A stretch of DNA of 64,000 bases. Source: Erpobdella octoculata (taxonomy: Eukaryota > Annelida > Clitellata > Hirudinida > Erpobdellidae). Positions within the stretch are counted from its first letter, which is position 1. Each line of letters begins with the position of its first letter. Both the position numbers and the translations under genes were made by a program. Positions 21,111-32,172 of this stretch are shown here, one piece after another. The notes under the pieces were generated by a model that did not search any database, was not told the DNA's origin, and saw only the letters and a program-made list of their open reading frames with translations. The DNA lies in NCBI GenBank assembly GCA_963978895.1, contig OZ022242.1, positions 27,812,924 to 27,876,923 on the forward strand. Reading direction: 5' to 3'.

Positions 21111-22130
21111 TTAGATGTTCCTTGTCTCAATTTTATATTTTGTCTTATACACACGTCCAACACTAACTCCTGGATGAGTGCTTGATCACTATTGTAATTG
21201 CAACTATAATCAGTAATAACTCTGTAATGAATTAACCGGTCCATTCAGTACCATGTAAGGTGGTCTATTCAGTACAACGTTAGTCCTAGTCATTTGACAC
21301 CGTAACAAAAAAACCTGGGATTGAATTAAGTACAAACTAATGTGCATAATAATTTTAGAAACGCTGCTGAATATTTTTGCCTTAAATAAAAAAAAATAGT
21401 ATGTTTCTGTGATTTGTAATTTGACAAAATTTGAAGACCAGAAAAATTACTTTTTTTACGAAAAATCTACGACAGAACTTTTAGACGTCTTGACCTCAAT
21501 ATTTTCTTGCAACAAAAAGTAAGCATGTACATCTGTCTAAAAGCAAGTTATAGTTAAAATTTGGGTTTAATCAGATGACAATTGAAATTTTAAAGCCAAA
21601 GGTCCATTCAGCATGCGATCCATTCAGCATTAGTCTCCCCTAGCTGCATGAAGAGTTAAAACTTATATCCGAACTCGCTGTGGCGATGATCGTTTAAGCG
21701 ATTTGCTCGTATTGGCTATTTTACAAGAAGAGGTTCTGCGAGTTGACGTCGAAAAGTTTTTGGCATTTTGTCTAATATGCGTAAAATTACCGTTTACAGC
21801 AGATTTTGATAGTAATAGCCTTGTTCACAGTCACAGCAGGCATCTGGAAATGCTCTTATGCTCACTCAGATGCTATGGTATGTTATCTCCCCGTGTTTTC
21901 CAAGTTTTATTGTGAGGAAAAATAAAACCAGGGTGTCGAAATTTTTTGTGAAAATTGGCTCCAACTCCGGTCATCAGGTTTTTTGGAGCAATAAGCAAAA
22001 GATGTTATGTAGGGGGCAGATTTTGTGTCTTGTGAGTTTTGTCCCCGGGCGCAGAAGACACTAGCTACACCCCTGAGTGGGCCCCTAAAACATCTCGCCC
22101 CCCTAAGGTTTTGCTGAAATGACGTCCCTG

Positions 22131-22310
22131 CATATAGTGAATGCAATATAAAGCTATGTTGAAAGTTTCAGCTTCCTAGCTAGTCAAAAAGCTGGTTAAA
22201 TTTCACTTGCAAGATTTGCGTACACGGAAATCCACACACACACACACACACGCACACACACACACACAAACATAGATTGTAACCTAAATAAAAGTTTGTA
22301 AAAAGAGTTT
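22131..22310. repeat. Dispersed repeat with (CA)n, copy 1
   Basis: Shares a stretch (GAAAGTTTCAGCTTCCTAGC, then AGATTGTAAC and AAATAAAAGTTTGTAAAAA) with 27357-27500 in PIGM intron 5. A (CA)n run lies at 22231-22268. It sits about 200 bp upstream of the PIGM start codon. Confidence 0.75.
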
Positions 22311-22508
22311 TTAATTACATGTTTTATTTACATTATTTTTTAGTTTATTTAATCAATTATTGTTTTATTTATACTGTAAAATTATTCAGTCAAAGCAGTT
22401 TAAACTAAAATAAAAAAGCCTATGAGCTCTTTGGTGAGTCTCCAGGTAAACAAATCGATACCAAACCGGCGATGTTTTGTTAAAGTGATAAATAAAAAAC
22501 AATGAGAA

Positions 22509-25500
22509 ATGATTGAATTATCTGTGAAACTTATTGTTGTGCTTTCCATATTTATAAGAGTGGCGTTAATGATTTACGGTCATATTCAAGATAAGTTTAT
22601 GACTGTTAAATATACAGATGTAGATTATGCAGTGTTTACTGATGCAGCAGAGTTCGTGCTAAAGGTACTGTTATGAATTATATTATTATACTACTGGTAA
22701 TTTTGTAGTAAAGCGGGTGTTGGTAATCCCGTCAGAGAGGTTGTATTGTATTGGCAAAACGAAAAAAAATCCGATTACGCAAGCTTCACCCACTGGCCTT
22801 TACGCTACACCTTAAAGGTAAAATGTAGTACAGCAACAACAAAAAATTTTAACCGAAATTTTAAATTTTAAAAATAATTATTAAAATAAGGCAAAAAAAT
22901 TTGTAACAAAACTATTATATTACAAATTTATGGATATCATTTTGGAAATAAGTTTAAGTTGGAATAAAAAAAAATTAAAATTACACAAAATTAGATAGAA
23001 AATAGTTATAAATTTAAATTATCAAAATTAAAAAATGCTAATCTGTTTAAGATAAATATTGTACGAGTTCGTGGAAGCCGCTCCATATTTAAATGGCGAA
23101 AATTTCTTTAACCCGTTTTAGACCATCGTACGTTTTACGAACACACTTATTTTTGGCATTGCATAAAATTAAGCTGTAGTTTTTTTTCTGTTAAACGTTT
23201 TTTTTATGTTAAGAAAGCTTCAATACACTGTATAAAATTTTTTAAATAATTTTTTCATTTGTGTTAAGTAGTTTAATCTGGGTTAGAATATGAGCATTCT
23301 CAAGGTTTTCGACCGATATTACTTTAAAAATTTATTATGCTAATTTTATGAGAGTTATCATAACAAAAGTTTGAAATATCGAAAGAGGATGTACTCAAAA
23401 GTAAACAGCAACGTTAATTAAATTTTATTGGGTTTACACTAACCCACAATCTGAAAATGTATGAGCCATGCTCGTTCTACGATCGTTGGTCGTATAGAGT
23501 ACTTTATGCGAACGAGTCGAAACTAGTTTATTCAGCTTATAGTTGTGCAGTGGATGAATTGGTGATAGTGTTTTTTGCAAATTTCATTCTTCGAATGAAA
23601 TGTTTGTAAAGTTTAAAAATGAAAGGCGTCAAACAGAAACTTTTTTCACGTTGAAAGAAGCTATGGAACTAATTCTTGATGATGATGATAGCATTGAGGT
23701 TGACATACTTGTCATTCTTCCGCCCGGCGCATCATAACACGTGACTGATGAATAAGCAAATGAAGAAGAAATGTTATTCTTTGTAATATATCCGGGAAGG
23801 TAGAAGTTGATTATAGTAATGATGGGATGGGATTAGACTGTGTCGGTTCCTTGGGTGAAGAAATGTAGGTCGCAAATACGGTCAGTTCAATGCCGCGGCA
23901 ACCAAAACGCTAAAAACAATTGAAATGCACTTGGACCAAAGAGAGTCATTTGAATAGCCATTTTTAAAACAGTCTATATATAACGAGTTTGAAATACCAC
24001 AATGGTGCTTTGCTTGAAAAACCCCATATAGGCTGTTTAGGTTGTTTTATACCGATGAAAAGAATTCATGCACGGTTGAAGAAACAAAACAATAGGGAAG
24101 ATTCAGCAACTGGCAATGGTCACGATCTGGAAAAGGTGAAAACAGTAGGTTGCTAAAAGCTAGAAAATTGTGGCAAAATACTGTACATGTGGACCAAGTG
24201 CGGCAAACGACTTCATCGGAATTGTTTTGGTGCTTTCCACACACTCCGGTTCTGAAACGACTATCATGAACTGCTTGACTGATTTATTGAATGTTAAATT
24301 TTTTGGATTTTATTGAACTGTGTTACTGATAAAGTCAGAAATGTGTTTTTAGCTTTTCTGTTTATAGCCTAAAATTTATATTATGATTGTTTGCGTTGAG
24401 AACAAAAAAAATTGACTTTTAAACATGTTGTCGTTTTCAGTAGTCTATACGACCACCGTTCGAAAAATGAGCATAGTGAATTTTCAAAGTTTTCTTTCAA
24501 ATAAAAAATAAATCTGTTAAAACATAAGCAAGTAACTTAGAAATAACAAAAAAAAATAATAGAAATATAATTAATAAAGTTTTGGACCTAAATGGGTTAA
24601 AGGCGGCGGTTTTGTCAATATGCCTTAATGCTATTGAATTTATTAAAAACTTATTCATATCATAGATAAGTTTCTGCTCAAGGCTCTGGTTGTTTTTCTT
24701 TAAATTTAAAGTGCATATTAAATAATTACCTGTTCTATTTTTTACATTTTTAAACTAATTTCATTGTAAAACAGTTATTTCTTATTTAATTTAACTATTA
24801 ACTTTTTATGACTTGAAATTATTGCATGATGGGTCAAACCTGCCTGTGGAGGTCCTTGAAGGGAGGGGGTGGAATGTGAGTCTTATTCAGGTGTAGGTGA
24901 ACAAAGAAGTAGGGACACCAACCCAATTTTTTGTCTGATTATAAATAGATGGCTTATAATTATTGTTTTATTGTTACAGAATGACTCACCATATAAAAGA
25001 TCTACTTACCGCTACACTCCAATTCTTGCATTTCTTTTACAGATAAATTTAACAGTGTCACCTTTATGTGGAAAAGTTTTATTTTGCTTATGTGATATTG
25101 TAGTTTCCCTGATTTCGATGCAACTATTGAAATGTAATAAAAATATTAAAGATAGGGTTATTATTCTGTTTTCCTTTAGCAGTTGGCTTTTGAATCCATT
25201 ATCTATAACAGTATCAACAAGAGGAAATGCAGAGTCATTTATCCTTGTTTTTATTATCCTCTGTCTGTATTATCTAACTAGTAGTCCTTTAAGAAAAATG
25301 GATTTAGCACTCAGTGGTTTCTTTTATGGGATTAGTGTACATCTCAAGTTTTATCCAATCTGCTACTCAGTAGCTATTTATTTTTATATAAACTACCATA
25401 TGAAAACATCAAACAAAGAAATATTATCCAAACCAGATGTCATTCAGCTGTTAAAGCCAACAACTGGAAGCATTATATTTGGTGGAGCAGCCTTTGCAAT

Positions 25501-28500
25501 ATTATTCTGCCTCACTTTTATCTTTTATATTTTGTAAGGTGATTGTTTAATTATACAAATTTAAGATAAAATTGTCAGTCTTAAAAACTCAATGACATGT
25601 TCTCTTTAAAGATATGGAAATGAATTCATCCATGAAACTTATTTATACCATATCACAAGAAAGGATGTTCGTCATAACTTTTCTCCATATTTCTATCTTC
25701 TGTATCTCTCTTCATCTCAAGCTCATCATGGACAGCTACTTTCCATATTTGCATTTATTCCCCAGGCAAGTGGAAAATTGATTAAGAACTCATGCAGCCA
25801 GCATGTATAAGTGCCATGCTGTCTGCTTACAATAATATTAGAAATTTATATTGTTGGTGCTAGGTGCTAGGATAGCACAGCTGGATGGGTATTTGGCTGA
25901 AGCTGATGTCAACACAATAAACTTAGTTAAACTAATGCTCACTATTATTAAAATACAATTTGATTTTTCCATTTGCTTGGCAGGTGATTTTGTTAGTACT
26001 AGTTGCAGCAAGATATTACAGAGATGTAGTGTTTTCCTGCTTTGTGGAAACTTTCATGTTTGTTACATTCAACAAAGTGTGCACATCACAGGTAGAATAT
26101 TATGAACATTGCTATCATTTAATTAATGTCCTTCTGACTGAGTCAGTTTGACTATAGCTTTGGAATTTCTGCTTGTTCTTATGCTTTCCATAAACTAGAT
26201 TTCTAAAGTCAGAAAACATTCAGATAGCAGGTGCAGAGTTAATTGTATAAACCTAACTTGATATGCATGGCATATCCTAAACCTATAAAATGTTGCTTGT
26301 AAGTTTTATTTTCTCAGCTGAATTTTTATGAATGTTGTTTTACTGTTTAGTATTTCCTGTGGTACTTAGGCCTGTTACCCTTAGTGATGTGGAGCATAGA
26401 TATGACAATTGGAACAGGCCTTAAACTGTTTCTGTTATGGATCACTGGACAGGTTAGTTGGGATTCTATTATCTTGTGATTAGTACAAGTTAAGCCTTTA
26501 AAAACAGCATTTTATTTAAAATTTCTCAGATTTAAAAAGTTTTTTTTGTTATCCTAGACACTTTAAGAATTTTAAATTGCCTTAGTTGAGACTCATTTCT
26601 CTACTTAGAACTTCAAAAATTGTATCCTGGTTCATGTCTTGGAAACTGAACTTGCATTTAAAATTTGGGCAAGATTGTATAACCACTAAAATTTAGTAAA
26701 TATTCCTTGACGATACACACCTAGTGAGCTAAATAAAGCACTGTAAAAATGAAACTATTAAAGGTGTTACATGCACTCTATCCTAGTCCGGTACTAGTTG
26801 CTCTTTTTATACTGAAACTTTTATCAAATTTAAACCTAGAATTTTGACAAATTGAAACCCTAACCTGAAGTTATGAAAAAAATAAATTCCGAAGCTTTGA
26901 AAAGTTGAAGCACAATCCCAATGTTTTTATATTTATTGAAATTTATTTATTAGAATCTAACTAGTATTACAAACTAATTTCAAGCAAGTTTTATTTTATG
27001 AACAACAACTTTTCTGCAGTCTACCCTGATAATTGATTTTGAAGTTTTTCATATATAGTAGTAGTGCCACTGAACAATTGAACAAGATGGAATGCTGGTT
27101 GCTTGCCCAGTGGTGCTATATGGAGAATAGATATTCAAACAGACTAATTTTCTTTGGATTTTTTGCATTCTATCTCCTCTACCAAATGACTTAACAATAA
27201 AAAAAAATTATCAACTAGACTAGATGTCAGTAAATTTAGAACAAGTAAAGGAAGAAAAGAGTTTTGCAGCACAAACTTTTGTTTCAAATACACTCGATTT
27301 AGAAATACAAAAGATGTTCAAATTTTTTTAAATTGAATCATGTGTTGTCATACAATATAAAGCAATGCTGAAAGTTTCAGCTTCCTAGCTAGTCATAAAG
27401 CTGGTTAAATTTTACTTGCAAAATTTGCCTACAGAGAAAGACACACATACACAAACAGAGATTGTAACGTAAATAAAAGTTTGTAAAAATAGCACTTAAT
27501 ACCAGTAAAACGACCCCAGGTAGTTTATCTGTAAAAAGAAACGATATAGCTTTGTAAATTACACATTAGGTATATTTTTTAGCATTTATAAGTTTGTTTG
27601 TTTTGTTTTATTAATATGTTAGTTTTTATTTTGTGTAATTGTTTATATTTTATTATATTTTTGTTATTTTATTGTTTTTATCTATGCCTGCTTACTAGCG
27701 ACATTCTTTTTTCTGGATTTTGAATAAATTCTTGGCAAGCTCTTGAATGTTTGCAAACCTTGAAAGGGAAATTAGTTATTTCCCATCATCCAATTGAGCT
27801 GAAATTTGAAATGTAGGGTCACTTCTTCTGACATGGCATTCTATTAAAGTTTAAAAAAATTTTTTATGGCTCCCTAGTTTATTGCTATATTGCTTGGTTT
27901 GATGTTAAAAATTAAATAATTTTAGAAAAAGTTTTTTTTTAGACTATAATATGAATTGAATTTGTTTATTGTCAGAATCAAAATTTTAAAAAGTATATAG
28001 AACATAGCAATAAATAATTTGACAAGTCTAAAAGTTATATTTTTGATCAATCAAGAGGAGCTACATCTGGCTCCTCTATACTGACAAAGGCTGGAGAATG
28101 CACGACTTCTAAGAAAAGCGATCCTTGAAGGCATTTAATGTTGGGACATCAATTGCGTGTTGTGTAAGGACATTCCGTGGAGCGAAAATCCTGTTTGTGA
28201 ATGAAATTGTATCACTCTTCGCAACCTCTGACATACTGGCACTCCAATTTGCAGTTGTGGCCACACAGGTTGCATGCTGAGGACGGGCTGCTGGAGTTTG
28301 CGGGACGAAAAAGCTGACATCGTCAATGCTGCTGATAATCTTGAACTGGTCGATCTGGTCACCTCTTAAACGGCAGTCTTGTAGTGTCGTGAGTCCAAGC
28401 TGTTGCAGACGATGTTCATAGGGCTGATGTCTTAGTGTTGCAATAATTTTTTTGCCCTGCGTTGGACCTGCTCAAGAAAGTTAATATCGCCATTGTCGCC

Positions 28501-30388
28501 CTTTCCATTTCAGGTACAAAGCTTTTTTGCAAACTAAACTTCCTCAGAATGACTTCTCTTAAAACCATCATTTTCAATCACTTATTTAAATAACCAACTG
28601 GCCAGTTTCAACAGTAATATCAGGTTATATGCTGAGTAGCATGAACAGTGATGTCTTATTTTGGAAAATCTAACTTTCTTCATAGGAGGTCCTAAATCTG
28701 ATTCTCATTTGAATAGAATAAATGATGCTGATGCTGTCGAACACACACAAGATTCTTCTATTTTTTCTACTTTAGCACCTAACGTAATTATTAGCTAGAT
28801 AGTTTCCGAAAAATGAAGCAATACAACAGTAAAATAACAGTGAAAACTTAAACTGAGGTTATCGGGCTTGCCATAGAATCGAAACCTTTAATTAAAAACA
28901 TAGAAATAATAAAGAAAAATTTTTTAAAAATGAATTATGAAAATACTTAGTTTTATCAATAGTTGCATTCTGCGTTCCATTATTTTTTTTTAAACGATAC
29001 GATACGACTTCTGAAATTTGTCTTGAATAAAACGATACGAGACGCCTCGTCCAATAACGAGACAAAACCGATATGATACGATATCGAGATCTCGACTGAA
29101 ATATCAACTGTGGAAATTTTGTCTTGAATAAAGCGAGATAACGAGACATTACGAGATAAATCCAGTCATTTTTTTTATTTTACAAAAATTTTAACTATTT
29201 GACGGTTTTGTCTCGTTATTGTTAGAGGCGTCTCGTATCGTATCGTTTTATTCGAGACAAAATTCATAAGTCTTATCGTATTCTGTCAATAGGTAGATTA
29301 ATTAATCAATGTTGATGAATATTGCAAATATTCACAGTTGTGACAATCGTTAAATATGTATGACTTATGCTATTTATTGAAAATTTTTTTTGTAAATCTC
29401 AGAATTTGTTTCGAGACTTTGATATGAGAACAAAATTTAAGTCTCGTTATTTTATTTCGATACGAGAATTTCCCGTAGGCTGTATCGTTTTAATAACGAT
29501 ACGGGATCTCCCGTATCATTTTGAAATCCCGGTTGATATCGAGATAACGATTACGGGACGCAGATGCCTAATCAATAGATTCAGATTCAGTTTTTCAAAA
29601 AGATTCAGCTTTAGTTGAAGTAGCTGAATCTAAATAAAGTTAACTGCATCTTTCAGTTTCAGTAACTGTAACAACCCTAGTTCAAGGAGCATTTCCAAAG
29701 TTAGAGAATTGACACTACCCTAACCTGAACCGACATTTTAAGACCTGGACCCGGAAGTTGGAAAATCGAAAATGAGATTCCGGCTCTTGGAAAATTGTAA
29801 ACCCAAACCTATACCCAGTTTTTAGGAAATTGTAAATTTAACATGAACTTAAAATTCAAGAAGCCGAACATTTCACAAAAGTCAAACATGTGACACTTCT
29901 TAAAACTATTGTATTTGGTATTAAAAAGAGAAATGAGTTACTGCAATTATAATGTTAAGAGTAATGAGACTTACAGTTTAAATGCTGTAAAACTTGCTAA
30001 GCTTATGGCAATTGTTTTACTTGACATAACATCAAAAAAGTGTTTTTTATTTTAGTTATTTTTACCAGGTAGTCATTTAAGAAAGTTTTAGTTGGGACAG
30101 AACATCCTAGTTTATACTTTTATTTTAACATTATTTTCATGGAAAAAAGTTAATTTCATAAATTCAAAATAGCTTAGATGCTTTGCTGATATTTCAATCA
30201 GATTTTTTTTAATTTTGTAGGGTTTGTGGTTGCTTCCCGCATACATGTTGGAGTTCCAGGGTGAGAACACTTTTATATACTTGTGGCTCTCCAGTTTACT
30301 TTTCCTGATCATCAACACATATGTCATTTCCCAAGTGTGTTCTCATTACCGACCTGATGTTCATAATCCAAAAACGAAGGTCACGTGA
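22509..30388 (+). CDS. PIGM: GPI mannosyltransferase 1 (PIG-M), six exons
   Basis: Exons 22509-22664, 24980-25533, 25612-25765, 25984-26091, 26351-26452 and 30221-30388 join in frame to 413 residues plus TGA; vertebrate PIG-M is about 420. PIG-M is the ER multi-pass enzyme that adds the first mannose from dolichol-phosphate-mannose to GlcN-PI in GPI-anchor synthesis, working with PIG-X. Family hallmarks are [13 protein letters not shown] (DXD motif, residues 35-47), [35 protein letters not shown]-like [37 protein letters not shown] and [13 protein letters not shown]. Introns have GT-AG ends except intron 3, whose donor is GCAAGT (GC-AG). Introns are phase 0 except intron 2. No stop or shift is seen, so the gene looks functional. 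Exon edges are inferred from splice signals plus homology remembered for the family. Confidence 0.95.
23112..24596 (+). mobile_element. Decayed piggyBac element in PIGM intron 1
   Basis: Bounded by TTAA on both sides (23108-23111, 24597-24600), with terminal inverted repeats CCCGTTTTAGACC / GGACCTAAATGGG. Inner inverted segments (GGTCGTATAG at 23488 and CTATACGACC at 24444) also pair. Plus-strand coding traces resemble piggyBac transposase: [19 protein letters not shown] then ILPPGAS near 23640-23735, and a [18 protein letters not shown] segment near 24050. The catalytic core is not seen; many stops. Confidence 0.75.
27357..27500. repeat. Dispersed repeat, copy 2 (PIGM intron 5)
   Basis: Same element as 22131-22310 but without the long (CA)n. 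Both copies share GTTTCAGCTTCCTAGCTAGT and the terminal AAATAAAAGTTTGTAAAAA. Confidence 0.75.
28109..28470 (-). pseudogene. LINE ORF2 C-terminal tail in PIGM intron 5
   Basis: Reading leftwards: [39 protein letters not shown], then [16 protein letters not shown] and [16 protein letters not shown] at 28109. This is the characteristic C-terminal block of CR1/Jockey-class LINEs. Only the 3' tail of the ORF remains. Confidence 0.8.
28990..29575. repeat. Foldback repeat rich in CGATACGAGAC motifs
   Basis: Arms around 29025-29070 (AAAACGATACGAGACGCCTC, AACGAGACAAAACCG) and 29203-29255 (CGGTTTTGTCTCGTT, GAGGCGTCTCGTATCG) are inverted copies. Further TCTCGTAT/ATACGAGA motifs fill the rest to 29575. 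Noncoding; class unknown. Confidence 0.65.
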
Positions 30389-30609
30389 CAACAAGAGAAC
30401 TTGCTGGGACTATATTTTTATGGCTCATTTTATAAATGATTTTAGATTATAATTAAGCTATATCTAACAGTAAAGTTAATGTGCTTGTATATCATCAAGA
30501 CATTAAGCATGCTAGGAAAATGTGTCAAAAATTCATTTCATTATTGATAAATATCACTTAATAATTGGACAATGAATTAAGCTAAATACATTTAATTATG
30601 GAAATTTTA

Positions 30610-31068
30610 TCATATTAGATTTATAGCCTTAAGTTTGTTTCGGAGATAAACGTCAACCAAAAATGTGGGTGAAATGCTGTCCAGGCACTGGATTTCTGCT
30701 TTCAATCTTGTATCTAGCATTAGAGTAAGCTAAAAATAATATAAACTATTTTTATCCTATGATTAAGCCATAAATAACCATAGTGTGTGGCTAATAGAAC
30801 CTCTTTTATCCAGTCTGTGTGTGTTTTTATGCAGTGTCTGGCAAGAAGTTCTCTGGCTTTTTTCAAATCATGCTCCTCCATGTCAATCATTACTCTACTT
30901 GGAATGTGAAGCCTGAGCATGAAACAGAAATGTAACTGGAAATTAAAACAGAAAAAAATTAAGCTAAAACCATATTATTTCAAACAAACACCTATAAATG
31001 TCTGATGGTAATATACCAAGCCAGCTCATGCATGGTGTAGCCAGACTGTCAGATTCTTTGTAAAGGGC
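30610..31068 (-). CDS. SPO11: SPO11 meiotic topoisomerase-like protein, C-terminal exons
   Basis: Three small exons on the minus strand, 31068-30992, 30912-30779 and 30713-30610, join in frame (phases 0/2/1) into 104 residues plus TGA. The introns are 79 and 65 bp with GT-AG ends. SPO11 makes the double-strand breaks that start meiotic recombination and is related to the topoisomerase VI A subunit. Diagnostic blocks are LATPCMSWLGILPSDIYRL, DLKKARELLAR and LKAEIQCLDSISPTFLVDVY, ending YLRNKLKAINLI (the family usually ends near KFGGWI, so the last residues diverge). This is the part after the Toprim metal site; the N-terminal and catalytic Tyr exons were not found in the window. Convergent with PIGM, 221 bp between stops. 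Confidence 0.85.
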
Positions 31069-31246
31069 CTTAAAAAACAAGACTTGTAGCTGTTACAAAT
31101 AGAGATAATAATAATTATCTACATCTTAACAGTTGATTACTGAGCAGAATGTGACACTGATAATTTAAGCTTATTCAAAATTAAAATTTTTTCTTTCAGT
31201 GTCAATAACTTGTAAAACGTTTATGAGTCTGTTTATATTTAGTTAC
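31069..31246. other. SPO11 upstream intron / end of host island
   Basis: AT-rich, no further SPO11 exon visible on the minus strand. Sequence turns into repeat mosaic at 31247. Confidence 0.5.
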
Positions 31247-31479
31247 TAGTGGGGTGCCCGGCGTTGCCCGGGAGCATATTTCTAAATGGTAGTTATGCAG
31301 TAATTCAGAGGTCGACTAGCAGCCTAAGAGGGGCGTGGCTTAAGGCTCTGCTTTAGATATCTAAGATTGCTCAAGGAATTCTAGATATACTTCAGTATAT
31401 CAAGAATTCCATGGATTGCTATACTCAGTATGGCACTAAAAAATCTAGAGAACGGAGAGATGAGCTGGTTTTATATAAG

Positions 31480-31541
<62 letters not shown>

Positions 31542-31759
31542 CTCGTGTCATAGTGTTTGAAATTGAACTCCTCCGAAACGGCTGAACCGATTTTTATGAA
31601 ATTTTGTGTGTACATTTGGTAGATCTGAGGATAGGTCCATGGCTATATAGAATATTTTTTTTAAATTATTTAAAAAAGTTATTTTGGAAAAACAAAAAGT
31701 TGCAAATATGGCCTTTTTATAGGAAAATGCAACAGACAGACAGTCATATATATATATAT
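31247..31759. repeat. CCCGGCGTTGCCCGG-headed dispersed repeat with (AT)n
   Basis: Starts ACTAGTGGGGTGCCCGGCG, a head shared with repeats at 38799, 52147 and 53340. After an (AT)n run (31483-31538) comes a segment from AAATCTCGTGTC to GGAAAATGCAACAGACAGAC that recurs at 40041-40210. Noncoding. Helitron-like 3' ends or a foldback class are both possible. Confidence 0.6.
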
Positions 31760-31862
31760 CGTAAGATGAAGATGGCTCATCTTACGTATTTTTGTGATAT
31801 TTGTTTACTTTATTTTATTATTTGTGCATTTTATAGTGATTGGTTATGTTTAAGCAATAGTC

Positions 31863-31922
<60 letters not shown>
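31760..31922 (+). repeat. LTR head fragment of the gag-protease Ty3 family
   Basis: GTAAGATGAAGATGGCTCAT matches the LTR starts at 37964 (plus) and 4125 (minus), followed by the same 90 bases and an (AT)n run. No internal element sequence follows. Confidence 0.75.
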
Positions 31923-31925
<3 letters not shown>

Positions 31926-32172
31926 CTTTCGTGCATGCTCCGTTAAAAATAACTGCCCATTTTTTTTTTATAATTTTTTTAACATAAGATTCTAATCTAC
32001 GGACAACAACTTTGTTTTTTACTTAAAAAACAAAGTTGTTGTCCGTAGATTAGAATCTTATGTTAAAAAAATAAAAAAATTATAAACAAAAAATGGGCAG
32101 TTATTTTTAACGGAGCATGCACGAAAGAAAATCTACTGCCGAGTTACGCAAAAAACACAAAATATAAGTTGT
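31923..32172 (+). mobile_element. PLE-6: foldback of PLE 5' coding end
   Basis: An almost perfect palindrome: 31923-32016 is the reverse complement of 32022-32132. The plus arm encodes the PLE N-terminal block KWAVIFNGACTKENLLPSY (around 32087-32150), so this is a PLE start joined head-to-head to its own inverted copy. It lies against an (AT)n run on the left and runs into the SINE-like cluster on the right. Confidence 0.75.

Larger units (their letters stand above)
15704..21640 (-). mobile_element. Tc1/mariner-class (pogo-like) element with TA target site
   Basis: Inverted ends begin GGGGAGACT at 15704 and end AGTCTCCCC at 21640. Each end also carries the motif CTGAATGGACC a few bases inside, and both flanks show TA (15702-15703, 21641-21642). 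It sits in the hAT transposase between VENERTF and the KTYIR block. Without the nested Ty3 element it is about 1.4 kb, and a DDE transposase fragment lies on the minus strand. The pogo/Jerky-like class is inferred from that fragment. Confidence 0.8.
15207..21915 (+). pseudogene. hAT transposase remnant, interrupted at 15702/21642
   Basis: Left part (15228-15701): RFTQNSDLHACLNFFNPQS and IDPLVVEVEAG, then, after a minisatellite, LPVTSVENERTF, the start of the hAT C-terminal dimerisation domain. Right part (from 21643): KTYIRTRCGDDRLSDLL, the continuation of the same domain. The frame is broken by the insertion, the 28-bp minisatellite and a small shift at the right junction. The catalytic domain is not recognisable. 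The related copy at 57224-57523 lacks most of the VENERTF region. Confidence 0.7.
13141..22130 (+). mobile_element. Large hAT element A, host of a three-layer nest
   Basis: The ends form an inverted repeat: CAGGGACGTCA at 13141 and its complement TGACGTCCCTG ending at 22130, each followed inward by a G-rich or C-rich run. Inside are a subterminal array (13190-14115), hAT transposase pieces (15207-15702 and 21643-21915) and the nested pogo-like and Ty3 elements. Excluding the nested DNA it is about 3 kb. A clean 8-bp target duplication is not visible (flanks GTTCGCAT and CATATAGT). A partial second copy lies at 56159-57855. Confidence 0.7.
26453..30220. other. PIGM intron 5 (3.8 kb), mostly repeat relics
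   Basis: Holds the second copy of a dispersed repeat (27357-27500), a LINE 3' fragment (28109-28470) and a foldback repeat (28990-29575). Other stretches are AT-rich with no gene that I can recognise. It ends in a TTTTGTAG acceptor at 30220. Confidence 0.7.

Noticed and set aside
24047..24244. Minus-strand [16 protein letters not shown]...
   Set aside because: Antisense of the decayed piggyBac coding trace; no family match.
28892..29149. Minus-strand ORF rich in SRYRI/RYWTRR
   Set aside because: Lies in the CGATACGAGAC foldback repeat; composition-driven.
30720..30778. Continuation of the SPO11 middle exon to the in-frame stop at 30720
   Set aside because: Residues after ATHY lose family similarity, whereas splicing at 30779/30713 restores the LKAEI block in frame.
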